Counted from the stretch's first letter, positions 23,901 through 32,357 are shown. The stretch: 36,180 nt of DNA from Hyphomicrobium sp. (GCA_002928955.1 PERT01000037.1:1-36180); one strand, 5' to 3'. Notes: a model not told the origin generated them from the sequence alone. Numbers and translations: made by a program.

Positions 23901-26900
23901 CCCGCCGGGCTCGTCCTCGTTGATGCCGACGACGGGGTTGCCGTCGACGTCGAACAGGTTGAAGCCGATTGCAATCCCGCCGTCGGGCACGACCGGCGCA
24001 CCGGGTATGACGCCATCGGCGTCGGCGATGATCTGAGCATCGGATACGACGCGCTCGATCACGCCGTCGGCGTCCTTGAAGCTCGCCACGACGCGCAGGT
24101 TTAGGCCGGCTTCCGCGTCGGTGAGCGTCATGGACTGGCCGCGAACAGGCACCAGCTCATCGGCGACCACGCGCTCGATGTTGGTGAACGCACCCGAACC
24201 AGGAATGAGTTCGACCTGCCAGTTGTAAACGACCGTTCCGGTGACGGCGCCGTCTGGATTGGTACCAGTGACATTGTCGGCGTCGGTGACGCCGGCAACC
24301 GACGCGGTCAACACACCACCGGCGAGGAAGTCGCCTGCGATGGTCGGCTGGCCAGCGGCGAGCGTATTCTCGACGAGTGCGATGTCGACAGTCTCATCAG
24401 CGAAGCGAACGCGCTCGATGTTCTTCAGGCGGTCGACGCCGTCGGCGCCCAGGCCGATGCCGCCCGTGTCGTGCGAAACGGTGATGAAGCCGTCACCATC
24501 GACATCGTTGGCCGTGACGCCGTCGAAGCCTTCGATCGTGTACTCGCTGCGATTGCCGCTGAACTCGGCCGTGTCGACGTCGGTGCTGCCGTCGGCCGTG
24601 AGAATCTCGCGGACGATTTGCAGTTCGGCGACCTTGATTTCTCCCGATAGCACGCGGGCCTCGAAGCCTGCCATGGTGCCGTGGCTTTCGCCGGTGGACG
24701 CGCGCTCGATCCGCACGTTGAGCCAGCGGTCGCCGTCGAGCAGGTCGTTGCCGCCGCGTCCTTCGATGATGTCACTGCCGTCGCCGCCGAGCAGGATGTT
24801 GCCGGACGAGAAGCGGGTTGCGCCGGCCTCGTCGATCGCGTTGCCGGTGCCGTCGCCGAGGAATGCGCCAAGTCCGTCGATGAGCGAGACGTTGCGGTCG
24901 AGCAGGACGTGGCTCAGCCCGTCGACGGCGCCGAGCGCGAGGTTGTCCTCGTCGTCGCCGCGCAGGATGTCGCTGTGCGCCGAGCCGGAAAGGGCTTCGG
25001 TTTGGGCGTAGCGGTCGAGGATCGCACCCGGCGAACCCGGCAATGCCGGCGGGGCGAACAGCCTCAGGTTCATGTCGGCCTCGAGGCCGAATGGATCGTT
25101 GCTGTAGGATGCCCAATCGAAGCCGAACTGGCCGAAGAACCGGTCGGTGCCGAGGCCGCCCACCATGATGTCGTCGCCCGTCTCGGCGTCGAAGTCGGCG
25201 TTGCCGCCAGTCGCGATCAGGACGTCGTGACCCTCGATCCTGCTGTCGACGCTGCGCTTGATCGGCAGTCCCTGGACCAGGTCGCCGTTGTCGCCCAGCA
25301 AGAGACCGTTCTCGGTTCCACTCTCGATCCAGTCGTTGCCTTCGCCACCGATGATGAAGTCGCTGCCATCACCGCCGTCGATGAAGTCGTCGTCCTGGCC
25401 AGCCAACACCTCGTCGTCGTCCACGCCGCCGATGATGAAGTCGCGGCCGGTGTCTGTGATGATGAGTTTCAAGCCACGGCCTGCGCTGACCACATCGTCG
25501 CCGGCACCGGAGCGGATTTCGTCGACGCCGAACAGGTCGGTGATGATGTCGTTGCCATCGCCGCCGAAGATGAAGTCGTTGCCGTCGCCGCCCTCAAGCC
25601 GGTCGTCGCCACCGTCGCCCCAGAGCGTGTCGTCGCCCTTGCCGCCGATCAGGTAGTCGTTACCGCTGGTGCCGCCCAGCACGACGTGCTCAACGCCTGT
25701 GTACTCGAGCCGGCCGGCGACACCGCCGACGATATTGGAGCGCAGTACCGCGCCGCTGCTGCCGCCACCCGTCAAGCCGCCGAGGAACGGATCGACGCCG
25801 ATGGAAGGACCTGTCGGGTCGGCATTGCCGAGCTCGCCGTTGAACTGCTTGGACTGGTCGGCCTCCAGGAAAAAGTCGGGCCGCGCGAAAACATCGCCGG
25901 CAAGGTGTGTCGCGGTCGTGTTGCGATGGATGATCTCCGCGAACTTGTTGTTCTCGAGCTGGGCCGTGAGGTTGAGGTTCGCGAGCCGCGACAGATAATA
26001 GAAGCGATCGCCGTTCTGCAGCGCCTCGAGCTGGGTCTCGAATACGAAATTGAAGGTCGAGCCGAGGAAGCCGCCAAAGATCAGCTTCTTCTCGGCGAGG
26101 CCGCCAATCCAGAAGTCGACGTCGTTAAGGCCGCCGAGGGAGCCGCCGCCATAGCTGCCGGTGGCATTGAGGAATGCCAACCTGTCGGTGTGGAATGCCT
26201 GCGCATCTGCGCCTGTCAGCGTGGCGTCGCCGAGCACCAGCTTGGTCGCTGCCTCCCGCTTCTCTTCCGACGTGCCGACGAGCGAGCCATGCGTGCCGTA
26301 GGCGGCAATGAAATTGATGACGGAGGCCGGGTTCTTGAGGTTCTGGGCGAACTCGAACCAGCTCTCGTAGGGCTTCACCTGCGTATCGCCCGAACCGGCA
26401 AAGAACTGGGCGCGCGCCTCGTTCAAGGTCGGAACGCCCGTCTCGCGGCCACGGGCGATGTTGATCGCGGCGAGGTCGAGCGGAAGCCCGACGAGGTTGT
26501 TACGCAAGGCTTCAGTAACGAACTCGTCGATCTCGTTGCCGTACTGGCGCGTCATGCCGCGGATGATGTTGCCGGCAGCCTCCTCGGCGTTCGCGCCGCT
26601 GGCGGCGAACTCGACGGGGTTCAGGAAGGCTTCGATAAGGCCGATCTGCTCGGCGTCGGCTGCAACAACGCCGCCAGAGCCGATCGCATTCCAGTCGGCG
26701 TCGAACCGGTCGACCGTCTCGGTCAGCATCGAGTGACCGAAGCGATAGACGACGTGAGCGAACTCAGCGAGGATCGCGGGGTCGAGCGATGCGTCGTAGT
26801 CGTTGAAGACGTTGACCGCTGGCTGAACCTTGCGGGCGAATTCCTCGAATACGAGATGCTGATACTGCATTTCCGTCGGGAACTTGGCGGCCTGGAAAAT

Positions 26901-29195
26901 GCGCTCGCCGTCCCAGACCAGTCCGGTCAGCGATGCCGGCACCTCGGTCACGTCGACGGCGAGCCACTCATTGAGGAACGCGACGGCGTCAGCTTGCGTG
27001 GCGCCATTGGCCAGCTGGGTGTTGGCATCAGCAAGCAGCGTGCCCTTGATCAGGTCGACCTGGCGGTTGTGCTCCGAATGGAAAACGTGGTGGACGGCGG
27101 TGAGACCGATGTTCTCGTTGCCGCGGCCGTCGCCGGTGATGAAGTGCGCATCGAGCAGTTCGTTGTCATAGGTACCGGCGGGCTGCCGGTCGGTGGCCGT
27201 GCTGATGCCGTCAATGCCACTCGCGTAGTCGCTCGCGACGTCGGCACGCTCTCCTGCGCCGGGGTTCGCGTTGTGCGCGATATCGTCGAGGAAGGCATGG
27301 CCGGTGGCTGCGGCATTGGTCGCGTCGATCGGGGTGGCAATCGTGCCGTCAGCATTGAGGACGACGGCCATCGCGACGCCGCCGGCACCGATCAGCTGCG
27401 GGAAGCCGTTGGGGCCAGGGATGAAGTTGCCGTAGGGATCGACCGCCACTTCTGGGACGCGGTGGATGTCCATGTCGTCGAGCTCGATGCCGAGCAGCGT
27501 GAGTGCCTGGGCCTTGATCTCCGCCCAGTTTGCCAGGCCGCCGTCGGCGCCATTGAGGAGCCGTCCCGTCGCCACCGGCACTGCGTAGCCGAGGTCGGGA
27601 TCGAGGCGCATTTCATATTCACGGTGGAACACCTGCGCGGCGGCATGCGAGGTATAGGTCTGGTTCTGGTCGACCCACGGAGTGGTGAGGTTGACCGGTT
27701 CACCCGAGACGGGGTCGATAGTGGCGCGGGTCAACGTCATGAAATTGTTGGATGCGCCTTCCCGATAGAGCGGGTCTTCGGGCTGCAGCGGGATGTAAAT
27801 CGTGCCGAAGCCGCCTTTGGGAACCAGATCGAGGCCGTGGTCGAAGAATTGGCCGAACAGCGTCATCCAGCCGTTGAACGGCGCCGAGAGGCCTTCGTCG
27901 GGCGCCACGTTCTGGATGAAGAGTGTGTCCTTCAGGATGTCGCCCGTCGCACTTGCCTCGATCGCGATACCATTGGTTTCGAACAGGAGCATCAGGGCGT
28001 CTTCGGCCGTGTCGTCACTCGCCAGCAGGACAGGGTCGTTCGCAGCGGTGACGGCATCACCGAGCGCAGCCTCGGCATCCGCGACGGCCTGGGTCGCCGC
28101 GGCGATGCCGGGATCGAATGCGATCGCGGCTGCCAGTGAGTCGCCGATCTGAGTATCGAGGTCAGCGGCAACGCCGGGGAACGCATTGCCGAAAGTTTCA
28201 GCTGTCGCTGCAGCGAGTGTGTCGAGCATGTCGACCGCGTTGTCGCCGAGGTTGACGAGGTTCAGGAGAACTGAAAGCCCGTCGATCGAATTCACGAAGT
28301 CCTGCAGCTCCGCCACGTCAATGGCTGTGACGCCCGGCGTCGCGCTGAGGATATCGAGCGCCGACTGGACATGACCCCGCAGCTCGATGACGGCCGCATT
28401 GGCGGCACTGAGTGCATCGAGATCCAACTGATCGACCGTCGCCGAGTTGCCAAGCTCAACCACGAGGGCCGACGTTTGGCTGTCGACCGAACTGGTAACG
28501 GCCACTGCGCTCTGCAACGACGCCGACGCCGCCTCGTAAGCGGCAACGATCACGGCTTGCGCGGCATTTGCCGCCAGCGCGTCGGCGAGATCGCCTTCGG
28601 CCGCCGTCACTTGCTGGGTCCGCAGTGTCACGAGGTCGTTGGCGGCATCGATGGCGGCGCGCGCGTCCTTCACGGCCAGGACCGCTGCAGCGAAGTCGTC
28701 GAGAAGGCCGAAAGCCGTCGCATTGTCGAGGCCGGTCGCTTGCAGCGCTTTGTAGACCGCGGCCGGGTTGTTGGCGGTCTGGTCGACGATGAGGTTCGAG
28801 ATGATGCGTGGATCGGCATCGACCACGTCGCCGGGTTGGATCCCGCGCGGGTTGGGGTTGGTGTTCTCCGCCTGCACCCCGTAGTCGGTATTGGTCAGCA
28901 GCGTGACGCCGGGGATAGGAGGTGTGCCAGGAGGGCCGAACTGAATAGTATCGCCATCCGCATCGTTGCCGAAGTTCTGGAGAAGCGAGCGCGGGAAGGG
29001 CTGGTCGGCGCTGCCGAAATGCTCCTGACCCGGAATAAGGTTGTTGTTCGAGCCGTCTACCCGGCGCAGGCCCCACGGGATTTCCACGTTCGGCACGAGG
29101 CCGGTGGCCACGATATCGATGTTCGCGGCGTCCGCCTCTGCAATCTTGATCTGGGCGAGAATGAAATCGAGGTCGGAGCGGATCATCGTAACCAT
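20970..29195 (-). CDS. Giant RTX animal-type haem peroxidase (MopA-like)
   Basis: 2741 residues. The haem peroxidase domain runs from about 35 to 1000, interrupted by an Ala-rich helical insert (about 165-400). By analogy with myeloperoxidase I see distal FGQFFDHG (Asp452, His453), distal Arg691 and haem-ester Glu694 in GRGNENIGLT, EHNR (708-711), proximal His821 in YRFGHS and the AAINIARGRETG motif (about 912). The myeloperoxidase sulfonium Met is replaced by Asn695. RTX blocks lie at about 1168-1300, 2055-2150 and 2585-2700, with Ig/cadherin-like modules at 1650-2040 and 2370-2550. There is no Sec signal, so type I export is likely. Start ATG 29195 follows AGGAG. Related proteins oxidise Mn(II) in Aurantimonas and Erythrobacter; the substrate here is unknown. 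Confidence 0.93.
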   Translation of the reverse strand: MVTMIRSDLDFILAQIKIAEADAANIDIVATGLVPNVEIPWGLRRVDGSNNNLIPGQEHFGSADQPFPRSLLQNFGNDADGDTIQFGPPGTPPIPGVTLLTNTDYGVQAENTNPNPRGIQPGDVVDADPRIISNLIVDQTANNPAAVYKALQATGLDNATAFGLLDDFAAAVLAVKDARAAIDAANDLVTLRTQQVTAAEGDLADALAANAAQAVIVAAYEAASASLQSAVAVTSSVDSQTSALVVELGNSATVDQLDLDALSAANAAVIELRGHVQSALDILSATPGVTAIDVAELQDFVNSIDGLSVLLNLVNLGDNAVDMLDTLAAATAETFGNAFPGVAADLDTQIGDSLAAAIAFDPGIAAATQAVADAEAALGDAVTAANDPVLLASDDTAEDALMLLFETNGIAIEASATGDILKDTLFIQNVAPDEGLSAPFNGWMTLFGQFFDHGLDLVPKGGFGTIYIPLQPEDPLYREGASNNFMTLTRATIDPVSGEPVNLTTPWVDQNQTYTSHAAAQVFHREYEMRLDPDLGYAVPVATGRLLNGADGGLANWAEIKAQALTLLGIELDDMDIHRVPEVAVDPYGNFIPGPNGFPQLIGAGGVAMAVVLNADGTIATPIDATNAAATGHAFLDDIAHNANPGAGERADVASDYASGIDGISTATDRQPAGTYDNELLDAHFITGDGRGNENIGLTAVHHVFHSEHNRQVDLIKGTLLADANTQLANGATQADAVAFLNEWLAVDVTEVPASLTGLVWDGERIFQAAKFPTEMQYQHLVFEEFARKVQPAVNVFNDYDASLDPAILAEFAHVVYRFGHSMLTETVDRFDADWNAIGSGGVVAADAEQIGLIEAFLNPVEFAASGANAEEAAGNIIRGMTRQYGNEIDEFVTEALRNNLVGLPLDLAAINIARGRETGVPTLNEARAQFFAGSGDTQVKPYESWFEFAQNLKNPASVINFIAAYGTHGSLVGTSEEKREAATKLVLGDATLTGADAQAFHTDRLAFLNATGSYGGGSLGGLNDVDFWIGGLAEKKLIFGGFLGSTFNFVFETQLEALQNGDRFYYLSRLANLNLTAQLENNKFAEIIHRNTTATHLAGDVFARPDFFLEADQSKQFNGELGNADPTGPSIGVDPFLGGLTGGGSSGAVLRSNIVGGVAGRLEYTGVEHVVLGGTSGNDYLIGGKGDDTLWGDGGDDRLEGGDGNDFIFGGDGNDIITDLFGVDEIRSGAGDDVVSAGRGLKLIITDTGRDFIIGGVDDDEVLAGQDDDFIDGGDGSDFIIGGEGNDWIESGTENGLLLGDNGDLVQGLPIKRSVDSRIEGHDVLIATGGNADFDAETGDDIMVGGLGTDRFFGQFGFDWASYSNDPFGLEADMNLRLFAPPALPGSPGAILDRYAQTEALSGSAHSDILRGDDEDNLALGAVDGLSHVLLDRNVSLIDGLGAFLGDGTGNAIDEAGATRFSSGNILLGGDGSDIIEGRGGNDLLDGDRWLNVRIERASTGESHGTMAGFEARVLSGEIKVAELQIVREILTADGSTDVDTAEFSGNRSEYTIEGFDGVTANDVDGDGFITVSHDTGGIGLGADGVDRLKNIERVRFADETVDIALVENTLAAGQPTIAGDFLAGGVLTASVAGVTDADNVTGTNPDGAVTGTVVYNWQVELIPGSGAFTNIERVVADELVPVRGQSMTLTDAEAGLNLRVVASFKDADGVIERVVSDAQIIADADGVIPGAPVVPDGGIAIGFNLFDVDGNPVVGINEDEPGGFLFNAADLINAGITDPNGEPLTISNVFMRTVRDPVTGLNVAPGTFAITLDAAGNFVEGLFTPAPNFNGGVTFTFDVTDGITPPAFGEANLEVLPVNDAPVAAPEPLGTFLADGPAVTFTDTQLLGLATDIDGDALAIQNVSVGPAFGTLTDNNDGTFTFEPAPGAVGPVTVNFELFDGVEAVPASTTLTLAVMAVGAGGAISDLTPVETQALTLDTSALNSIDGAFAFRWQSAPDLGGTPGDFTAIAAATDATFTPGADEVGRFVRAVVSFTDTNGLAVTVATPASTRVVGDTFAGAAGTQNFAGTGGDDVVTLGAGVDSAAGNAGDDTISGDGGADTLNGGDGNDTLNGGAANDALNGDAGNDTLTGGANRDRVNGGSGDDTIVWNVGDGNNVAATGNSDVVVGGEGVEVVGDTFVVNGDATAETFRVYSAAAWLGLGGGRILQSATSDIVITRNGVNNASVIAELDQVEEIEINTAGITVPGNNPGGGTTNVILGADTVQIIGNFTGTDLAFNTITAVGNGQNLRIDTSRFDDTGHGVNVKNEGGNTEVVGNNPNIRIDGVQHSRGEYGGGAGSGGGSGGSGSGGGYTPPPVNKAPTAATTGNAASGNEDTTVNGWLPAATDPDGNNVTFHIAGTAPAGLTLNPNGSFSYVPAANFAGQIPFNYIVRDSAGADSAPQGFTITVVEINDAPTTSAAGNSAMGLEDQLISGKLPVATDIDGDALTYRLVGTTLDGLSLLPDGSFTYQPKPDFNGAVNFSYIVEDSRGAHSNAQTYTITLDPVDDPMPGNNGGCNSHDDDDDDDQCDDNHSYSSNCHDGGRDYLYGTSGDNTFVVDNSRDRIIEKADHGTDWVKSFVHYTLSENVENLRLLGAKNLDGVGNDSDNRIVGNAGKNLIDGGFGDDVLTGGAGRDTFVYGEYYGSDTITDFQVGKDIVELLQGLDPVAATYTAEGLVYDFGNGNKLTLQGLHDQTLNPFG

Positions 29196-29611
29196 GGAAA
29201 GTCTCCTCAGTCGGCACAAGTTTGGATGCCCGGCCAAGCACATGCCCGCCGGCTGTCGAAAAACTCATTCTTCGGGTGGAACGCGGTCCCTGCTTCGGAA
29301 TCCGGCGTGTAAATCAGCGGATGGTCCAAGTGGCGGTTGCAATCGGAAGTCGCCGCAACAAAGGCCCGTGTGTTCCGTGGGTCTCCTGAGAAATGCATGA
29401 GACGTCGAAGTCTACTCGAATGTCGCACACGGCTCAGATCCCACAACGGGCCAAGGCCCGCGGTGTGCGGCTGTCTGAGGTCCAAGACCGGGCGGACGCA
29501 AAGTCGCCTGACCGGACCGGACTAAAGGCCAATCCTGAGACCGACGTCCCGGCCCCAGGGTCTGATATCTGAGGTTGGCGCATGGCTTGCTGAGCCGTTG
29601 CTTGCCTCATA
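29196..29611. promoter_or_regulatory. Divergent gap between peroxidase and prepilin peptidase genes
   Basis: 416 bp expected to hold both promoters. A 62-92 codon minus frame (29207-29485) exists, but shows no ribosome site or family features, so I do not call it. No clear -35/-10 pair or operator palindrome was found. Confidence 0.4.
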
Positions 29612-30313
29612 TTGATCACGCGCCAGTCGGTGCCCCCGACGACGGAGCCGACTCGAACCGCGCAACCTGGAACCTTCTCGTCCGTGTCCACCGAACCCCA
29701 TCCACGTCCCGCTCGACCATCGCCAGCCGCGGAGCCGGCCTCGAAAGACTTCACGGCCAGCGGCCTCGCTGGCTTCGCGGGGCTCGGTCTCGTCATCGCG
29801 CTGCCGCTGCTATTGAGCCCGTCCGGCCATGGGATGAAGCCGATAGTGTTAGCCGCGACAGCGGTACTTGGGAGTGCACTCGTCTTGTTGAGCGCGATCG
29901 ACTTCGAGACCCGGCGTTTGCCCGACTCTTTGACCCTGCCGCTCATGGCGATGGGGCTGGCCGCCGCTGTGGCACTCGATCGCGAAGGCCAAGATTGGGT
30001 CGTGCTCGGCTGGCGCATCCTATCGGCCGGATCGGGCTATCTGACGCTCTGGGGCGTGGCCAAGGCCTATCTCGTCCTCCGCGGCCAGCCCGGCCTCGGC
30101 CTTGGCGACGCCAAGCTGATGGCAGCGGGTGGGGCATGGCTCGGCGTCGAAGGGCTGCCGACGGTTTTACTTGTAGCTTCGGTGGCGGCGCTGCTGCTTA
30201 TCGCGGGCGCAGCGCTTCGCGGCCATGAAATCACGGCCAAGACATCACTGGCATTCGGCCCGTTCCTTGCGCTAGGCATCTGGCTGGTTTGGCTGTACGG
30301 GCCGATCGCATGA
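29612..30313 (+). CDS. Type IV prepilin peptidase (A24 family, GspO/CpaA-like)
   Basis: Up to 233 residues. An inner-membrane aspartic protease that cleaves prepilin leaders. The catalytic pair is Asp97 in AIDFETRRLPD and Asp166 in GLGLGDAKL (the GxGD motif). About six hydrophobic segments follow a disordered Pro/Thr-rich N terminus. The N-terminal methyltransferase domain and its cysteines, found in E. coli-type GspO, are missing, as in CpaA-type enzymes. The start is unresolved: TTG 29612 has no ribosome site and GTG 29684 is an alternative. It lies 95 bp upstream of gspG, its likely substrate gene. Confidence 0.9.
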   Translation: MITRQSVPPTTEPTRTAQPGTFSSVSTEPHPRPARPSPAAEPASKDFTASGLAGFAGLGLVIALPLLLSPSGHGMKPIVLAATAVLGSALVLLSAIDFETRRLPDSLTLPLMAMGLAAAVALDREGQDWVVLGWRILSAGSGYLTLWGVAKAYLVLRGQPGLGLGDAKLMAAGGAWLGVEGLPTVLLVASVAALLLIAGAALRGHEITAKTSLAFGPFLALGIWLVWLYGPIA

Positions 30314-30408
30314 GCGCGTGCCGGTGCGCTGACCGGTCCACATCCGTCACTTGCTTCCGCGCTCATGGTGGCGCAGCCTATGTCCCTGATCCAGGAGCAT
30401 CGAACGTC

Positions 30409-30867
30409 ATGCCGAACCAAGTCACTGCCCGCTCTCACCGATCGGACGCGCCGTTTGCCCGTGCCGATGCCGGTCTGACGCTGATCGAGCTTCTGGTGGT
30501 GCTCGGCATCCTCGCGTTGCTTGCGACCGTCGCCGGTCCTCAGGTTCTGCGCTACCTCGGCAAGGCGAAGAGTGACACGGCCAAGGTGCAGATCAACGCG
30601 ATTGCGAGTGCACTCGAACTCTACGCGCTCGACAACGGCGGTTATCCTGCGGGACAGGCAGGGCTCGCCGCGCTCATGCAGGCGCCGGGCGGGGCGACGC
30701 GTTGGCAGGGCCCGTATCTCAAGAGGGCCGAGGGGCTAGCCGATCCCTGGGGCCGACCCTATCAGTATCGCGTGCCGGGCCGGGCCGGGCCATTCGAGGT
30801 GTTCACGCTGGGCCGCGACAACGCCGTTGGCGGCGGCGGTGAGGATCAGGACATCTCGAGCAACTGA
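30409..30867 (+). CDS. gspG: Type II secretion major pseudopilin GspG
   Basis: 152 residues. A 22-residue basic leader ends in ADAG, then LTLIELLVVLGILALLA, the prepilin cleavage site with Glu+5. The mature start is Leu, not the usual Phe. The conserved SALELYALDNGGYP, LMQAP and LKRAEGLADPWGRPYQYRVPG segments, and the C-terminal GRDNAVGGGGEDQDI calcium-site loop, identify GspG, the main subunit of the T2SS pseudopilus. ATG 30409 follows AGGAG. Confidence 0.95.
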   Translation: MPNQVTARSHRSDAPFARADAGLTLIELLVVLGILALLATVAGPQVLRYLGKAKSDTAKVQINAIASALELYALDNGGYPAGQAGLAALMQAPGGATRWQGPYLKRAEGLADPWGRPYQYRVPGRAGPFEVFTLGRDNAVGGGGEDQDISSN

Positions 30868-30974
30868 GCAAGAGCCGCAAAGCGGGGTCAAATTGGGCAC
30901 GCTCGATTGTGGTGGAATATGCAGCACCGCTGCGGCGCGCGCCAAAGTATCAATGGAGATGATGGTTCGCGGCC

Positions 30975-31050
30975 TCGTGTTCCTTACGGCGCCGACATTT
31001 GATCTGGAGCGCGTTGCAATGGGACTCAATTGTTGGCTCCGGATCACTAG
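30975..31050. repeat. Palindromic repeat A, degenerate copy 2
   Basis: The left arm GGCGCCGACATTTGAT (30988-31003) and the loop are intact and match the copies at the window ends, with CGTGTTCCTTAC before it. The right arm (31024-31040) has several changes and no longer pairs fully. It lies 108 bp after the gspG stop. Confidence 0.85.
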
Positions 31051-31054
31051 CATG

Positions 31055-31132
31055 GCTAGTGGCCTGTCGCGCCTAAATCGCTGTGCCAGCCGCACGCGTC
31101 GACGATTTAGGCCCGACATGAAGGCCACTAGC
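31055..31132. repeat. Palindromic element C
   Basis: Outer arms GCTAGTGGCCT (31055-31065) and AGGCCACTAGC (31122-31132) are perfect, as are inner arms GCCTAAATCG (31071-31080) and CGATTTAGGC (31103-31112). It is unrelated in stem sequence to A, B or D, apart from sharing the CTAG at its tips with A. Confidence 0.85.
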
Positions 31133-31150
31133 AAAAAACAATGGTTTAGT

Positions 31151-31220
31151 GGGGCGTTCATCGCGCCTTGATTGACGCGCACGATGCCCCACCCACCAGT
31201 CAATTAAGGCGCGACGCCCC
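31151..31220. repeat. Palindromic element D
   Basis: The left arm (31151-31175, GGGGCG...CGCGCCTTGATTGAC) pairs with the right arm (31199-31220, GTCAATTAAGGCGCG...CGCCCC) with a bulge of about three bases and one mismatch. It abuts the gspJ stop codon (31222-31224), so it also forms the 3' end of the gsp operon transcript. Confidence 0.8.
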
Positions 31221-31221
31221 T

Positions 31222-31872
31222 CTAGGGCGGCGTCCTGAGCCGCAGTGCCACAACAAGCGGCTGAAATGTCCGGCCAGCCGCGGCACCCGCGCCATGGCCG
31301 GCAGACAACTCCACAAGCTCGGGCAACAACGATCGGGATTGCCATTCCCCATGCCAGGTGCGGTCGCCGTCGTCCTGCATGGAGCCGAAATAGCGGAATG
31401 TCGGCGCTGTCAGTCCGTCGAACAACACGCGCCGGTCGGCTGAGCCAGGGCCTTGCCCAGCGCGGGAGCCGACGGCGAGAAGCTGTCTGAGCACAAGCGC
31501 CTTACCGCCGGTGCCCGGTTCGACGGTCAAGTCGAAACTATAAAGCCCGCCACCAGCTGGCCCAGTCGCCGATTGCGCGACGAACCTGAGACGGCGGCCG
31601 TCGCCCTCGAACCCAAACTGCCGCTGGCCGGTTGGGTCCGGGATCAGCACCGGAACAGCCTCGGCGAGTCGCTGTTCGAGAAAGCTCCGCGCGGCCATCC
31701 GGTTCTCGCTGCGGTCGATCCGTGCCGTTGTTTCCCATGCGCGCTGGCCAAGCCGGAAAGCGCCCGGCAACAAGGCAAGAATCAAACCGAGAATGGCCAG
31801 CGACACGATGAGTTCGATCAGCGTGAAGCCATCATCACGATGGCCATATCCTGGCACTGCGCATCGCATCAT
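31222..31872 (-). CDS. gspJ: Type II secretion minor pseudopilin GspJ
   Basis: 216 residues. The 15-residue leader ends RDDG, then FTLIELIVSLAILGLILALLP. Glu+5 is present. The large C-terminal domain with RSFLEQRLAEAVPVLIPD and GLYSFDL is typical of GspJ, which forms the pseudopilus tip with GspI and GspK. ATG 31872 overlaps the gspI stop (ATGA). It is the last gene of the E-F-H-I-J operon. No gspK follows. Confidence 0.9.
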   Translation of the reverse strand: MMRCAVPGYGHRDDGFTLIELIVSLAILGLILALLPGAFRLGQRAWETTARIDRSENRMAARSFLEQRLAEAVPVLIPDPTGQRQFGFEGDGRRLRFVAQSATGPAGGGLYSFDLTVEPGTGGKALVLRQLLAVGSRAGQGPGSADRRVLFDGLTAPTFRYFGSMQDDGDRTWHGEWQSRSLLPELVELSAGHGAGAAAGRTFQPLVVALRLRTPP

Positions 31873-32357
31873 GGTCGCGCGCCAAGCTTGATGGTTTCAA
31901 GTTCCACACGTGCCGAACTCGATCCTGATCGAGGGTCTGCGATGGCACTTTCGGACGCCGCACGGCCCGCTCTCACGGTCACCCAATAGGCGTCCGCGAC
32001 CTTGCCGACCGTTCCAGCGTTGACCTCCGCCGATTGCGCTCTAGCCGGAACGTAGCGCCGGACGTCGACCTCCCACGTTACGCCGTCCGGTGTGCGGCCG
32101 CTCTGGCGGCCTTCGACAAACGGCGTTTCGATACCGGTGGCGGCGAGCCGCGACTTAGCCACCTCCAGCGCTTCGGCCTCGATCTCGGCGCGGCGCACGC
32201 CACGCCATCCGCTGTCGAAGTTGCGATAGAGGGCGCCCAACGCCAGAGCGAGAATTGCGAGCGCGACCACCGTCTCGATCAGCGAGAACCCGGCCTCGCG
32301 GGATGGCGGGCCCACATGTGCGGTGTCTCCGGAAGCGTCAGTCGCGCCAGTGCACAC
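31869..32357 (-). CDS. gspI: Type II secretion minor pseudopilin GspI
   Basis: 162 residues. The 23-residue leader ends REAG, then FSLIETVVALAILALALGALY. Glu+5 is present, and FSLIE plus the AEALEVAKSRLA helix are characteristic of GspI. Start GTG 32357 lies 20 bp inside the gspH end, so the genes overlap in different frames. Confidence 0.9.
   Translation of the reverse strand: MCTGATDASGDTAHVGPPSREAGFSLIETVVALAILALALGALYRNFDSGWRGVRRAEIEAEALEVAKSRLAATGIETPFVEGRQSGRTPDGVTWEVDVRRYVPARAQSAEVNAGTVGKVADAYWVTVRAGRAASESAIADPRSGSSSARVELETIKLGARP

Noticed and set aside
24681-28139. 1152-codon open frame on the plus strand opposite the peroxidase
   Set aside because: Antisense of Gly/Asp/Ala-rich RTX coding sequence stays open because of codon bias; the minus frame has clear peroxidase motifs, a ribosome site and a terminator. 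The same holds for plus frames at 14718-16397, 17229-18515 and 28371-29312.
29207-29485. Small minus-strand frame upstream of the peroxidase
   Set aside because: No ribosome site, unusual composition and no recognisable features; more likely 5' leader.
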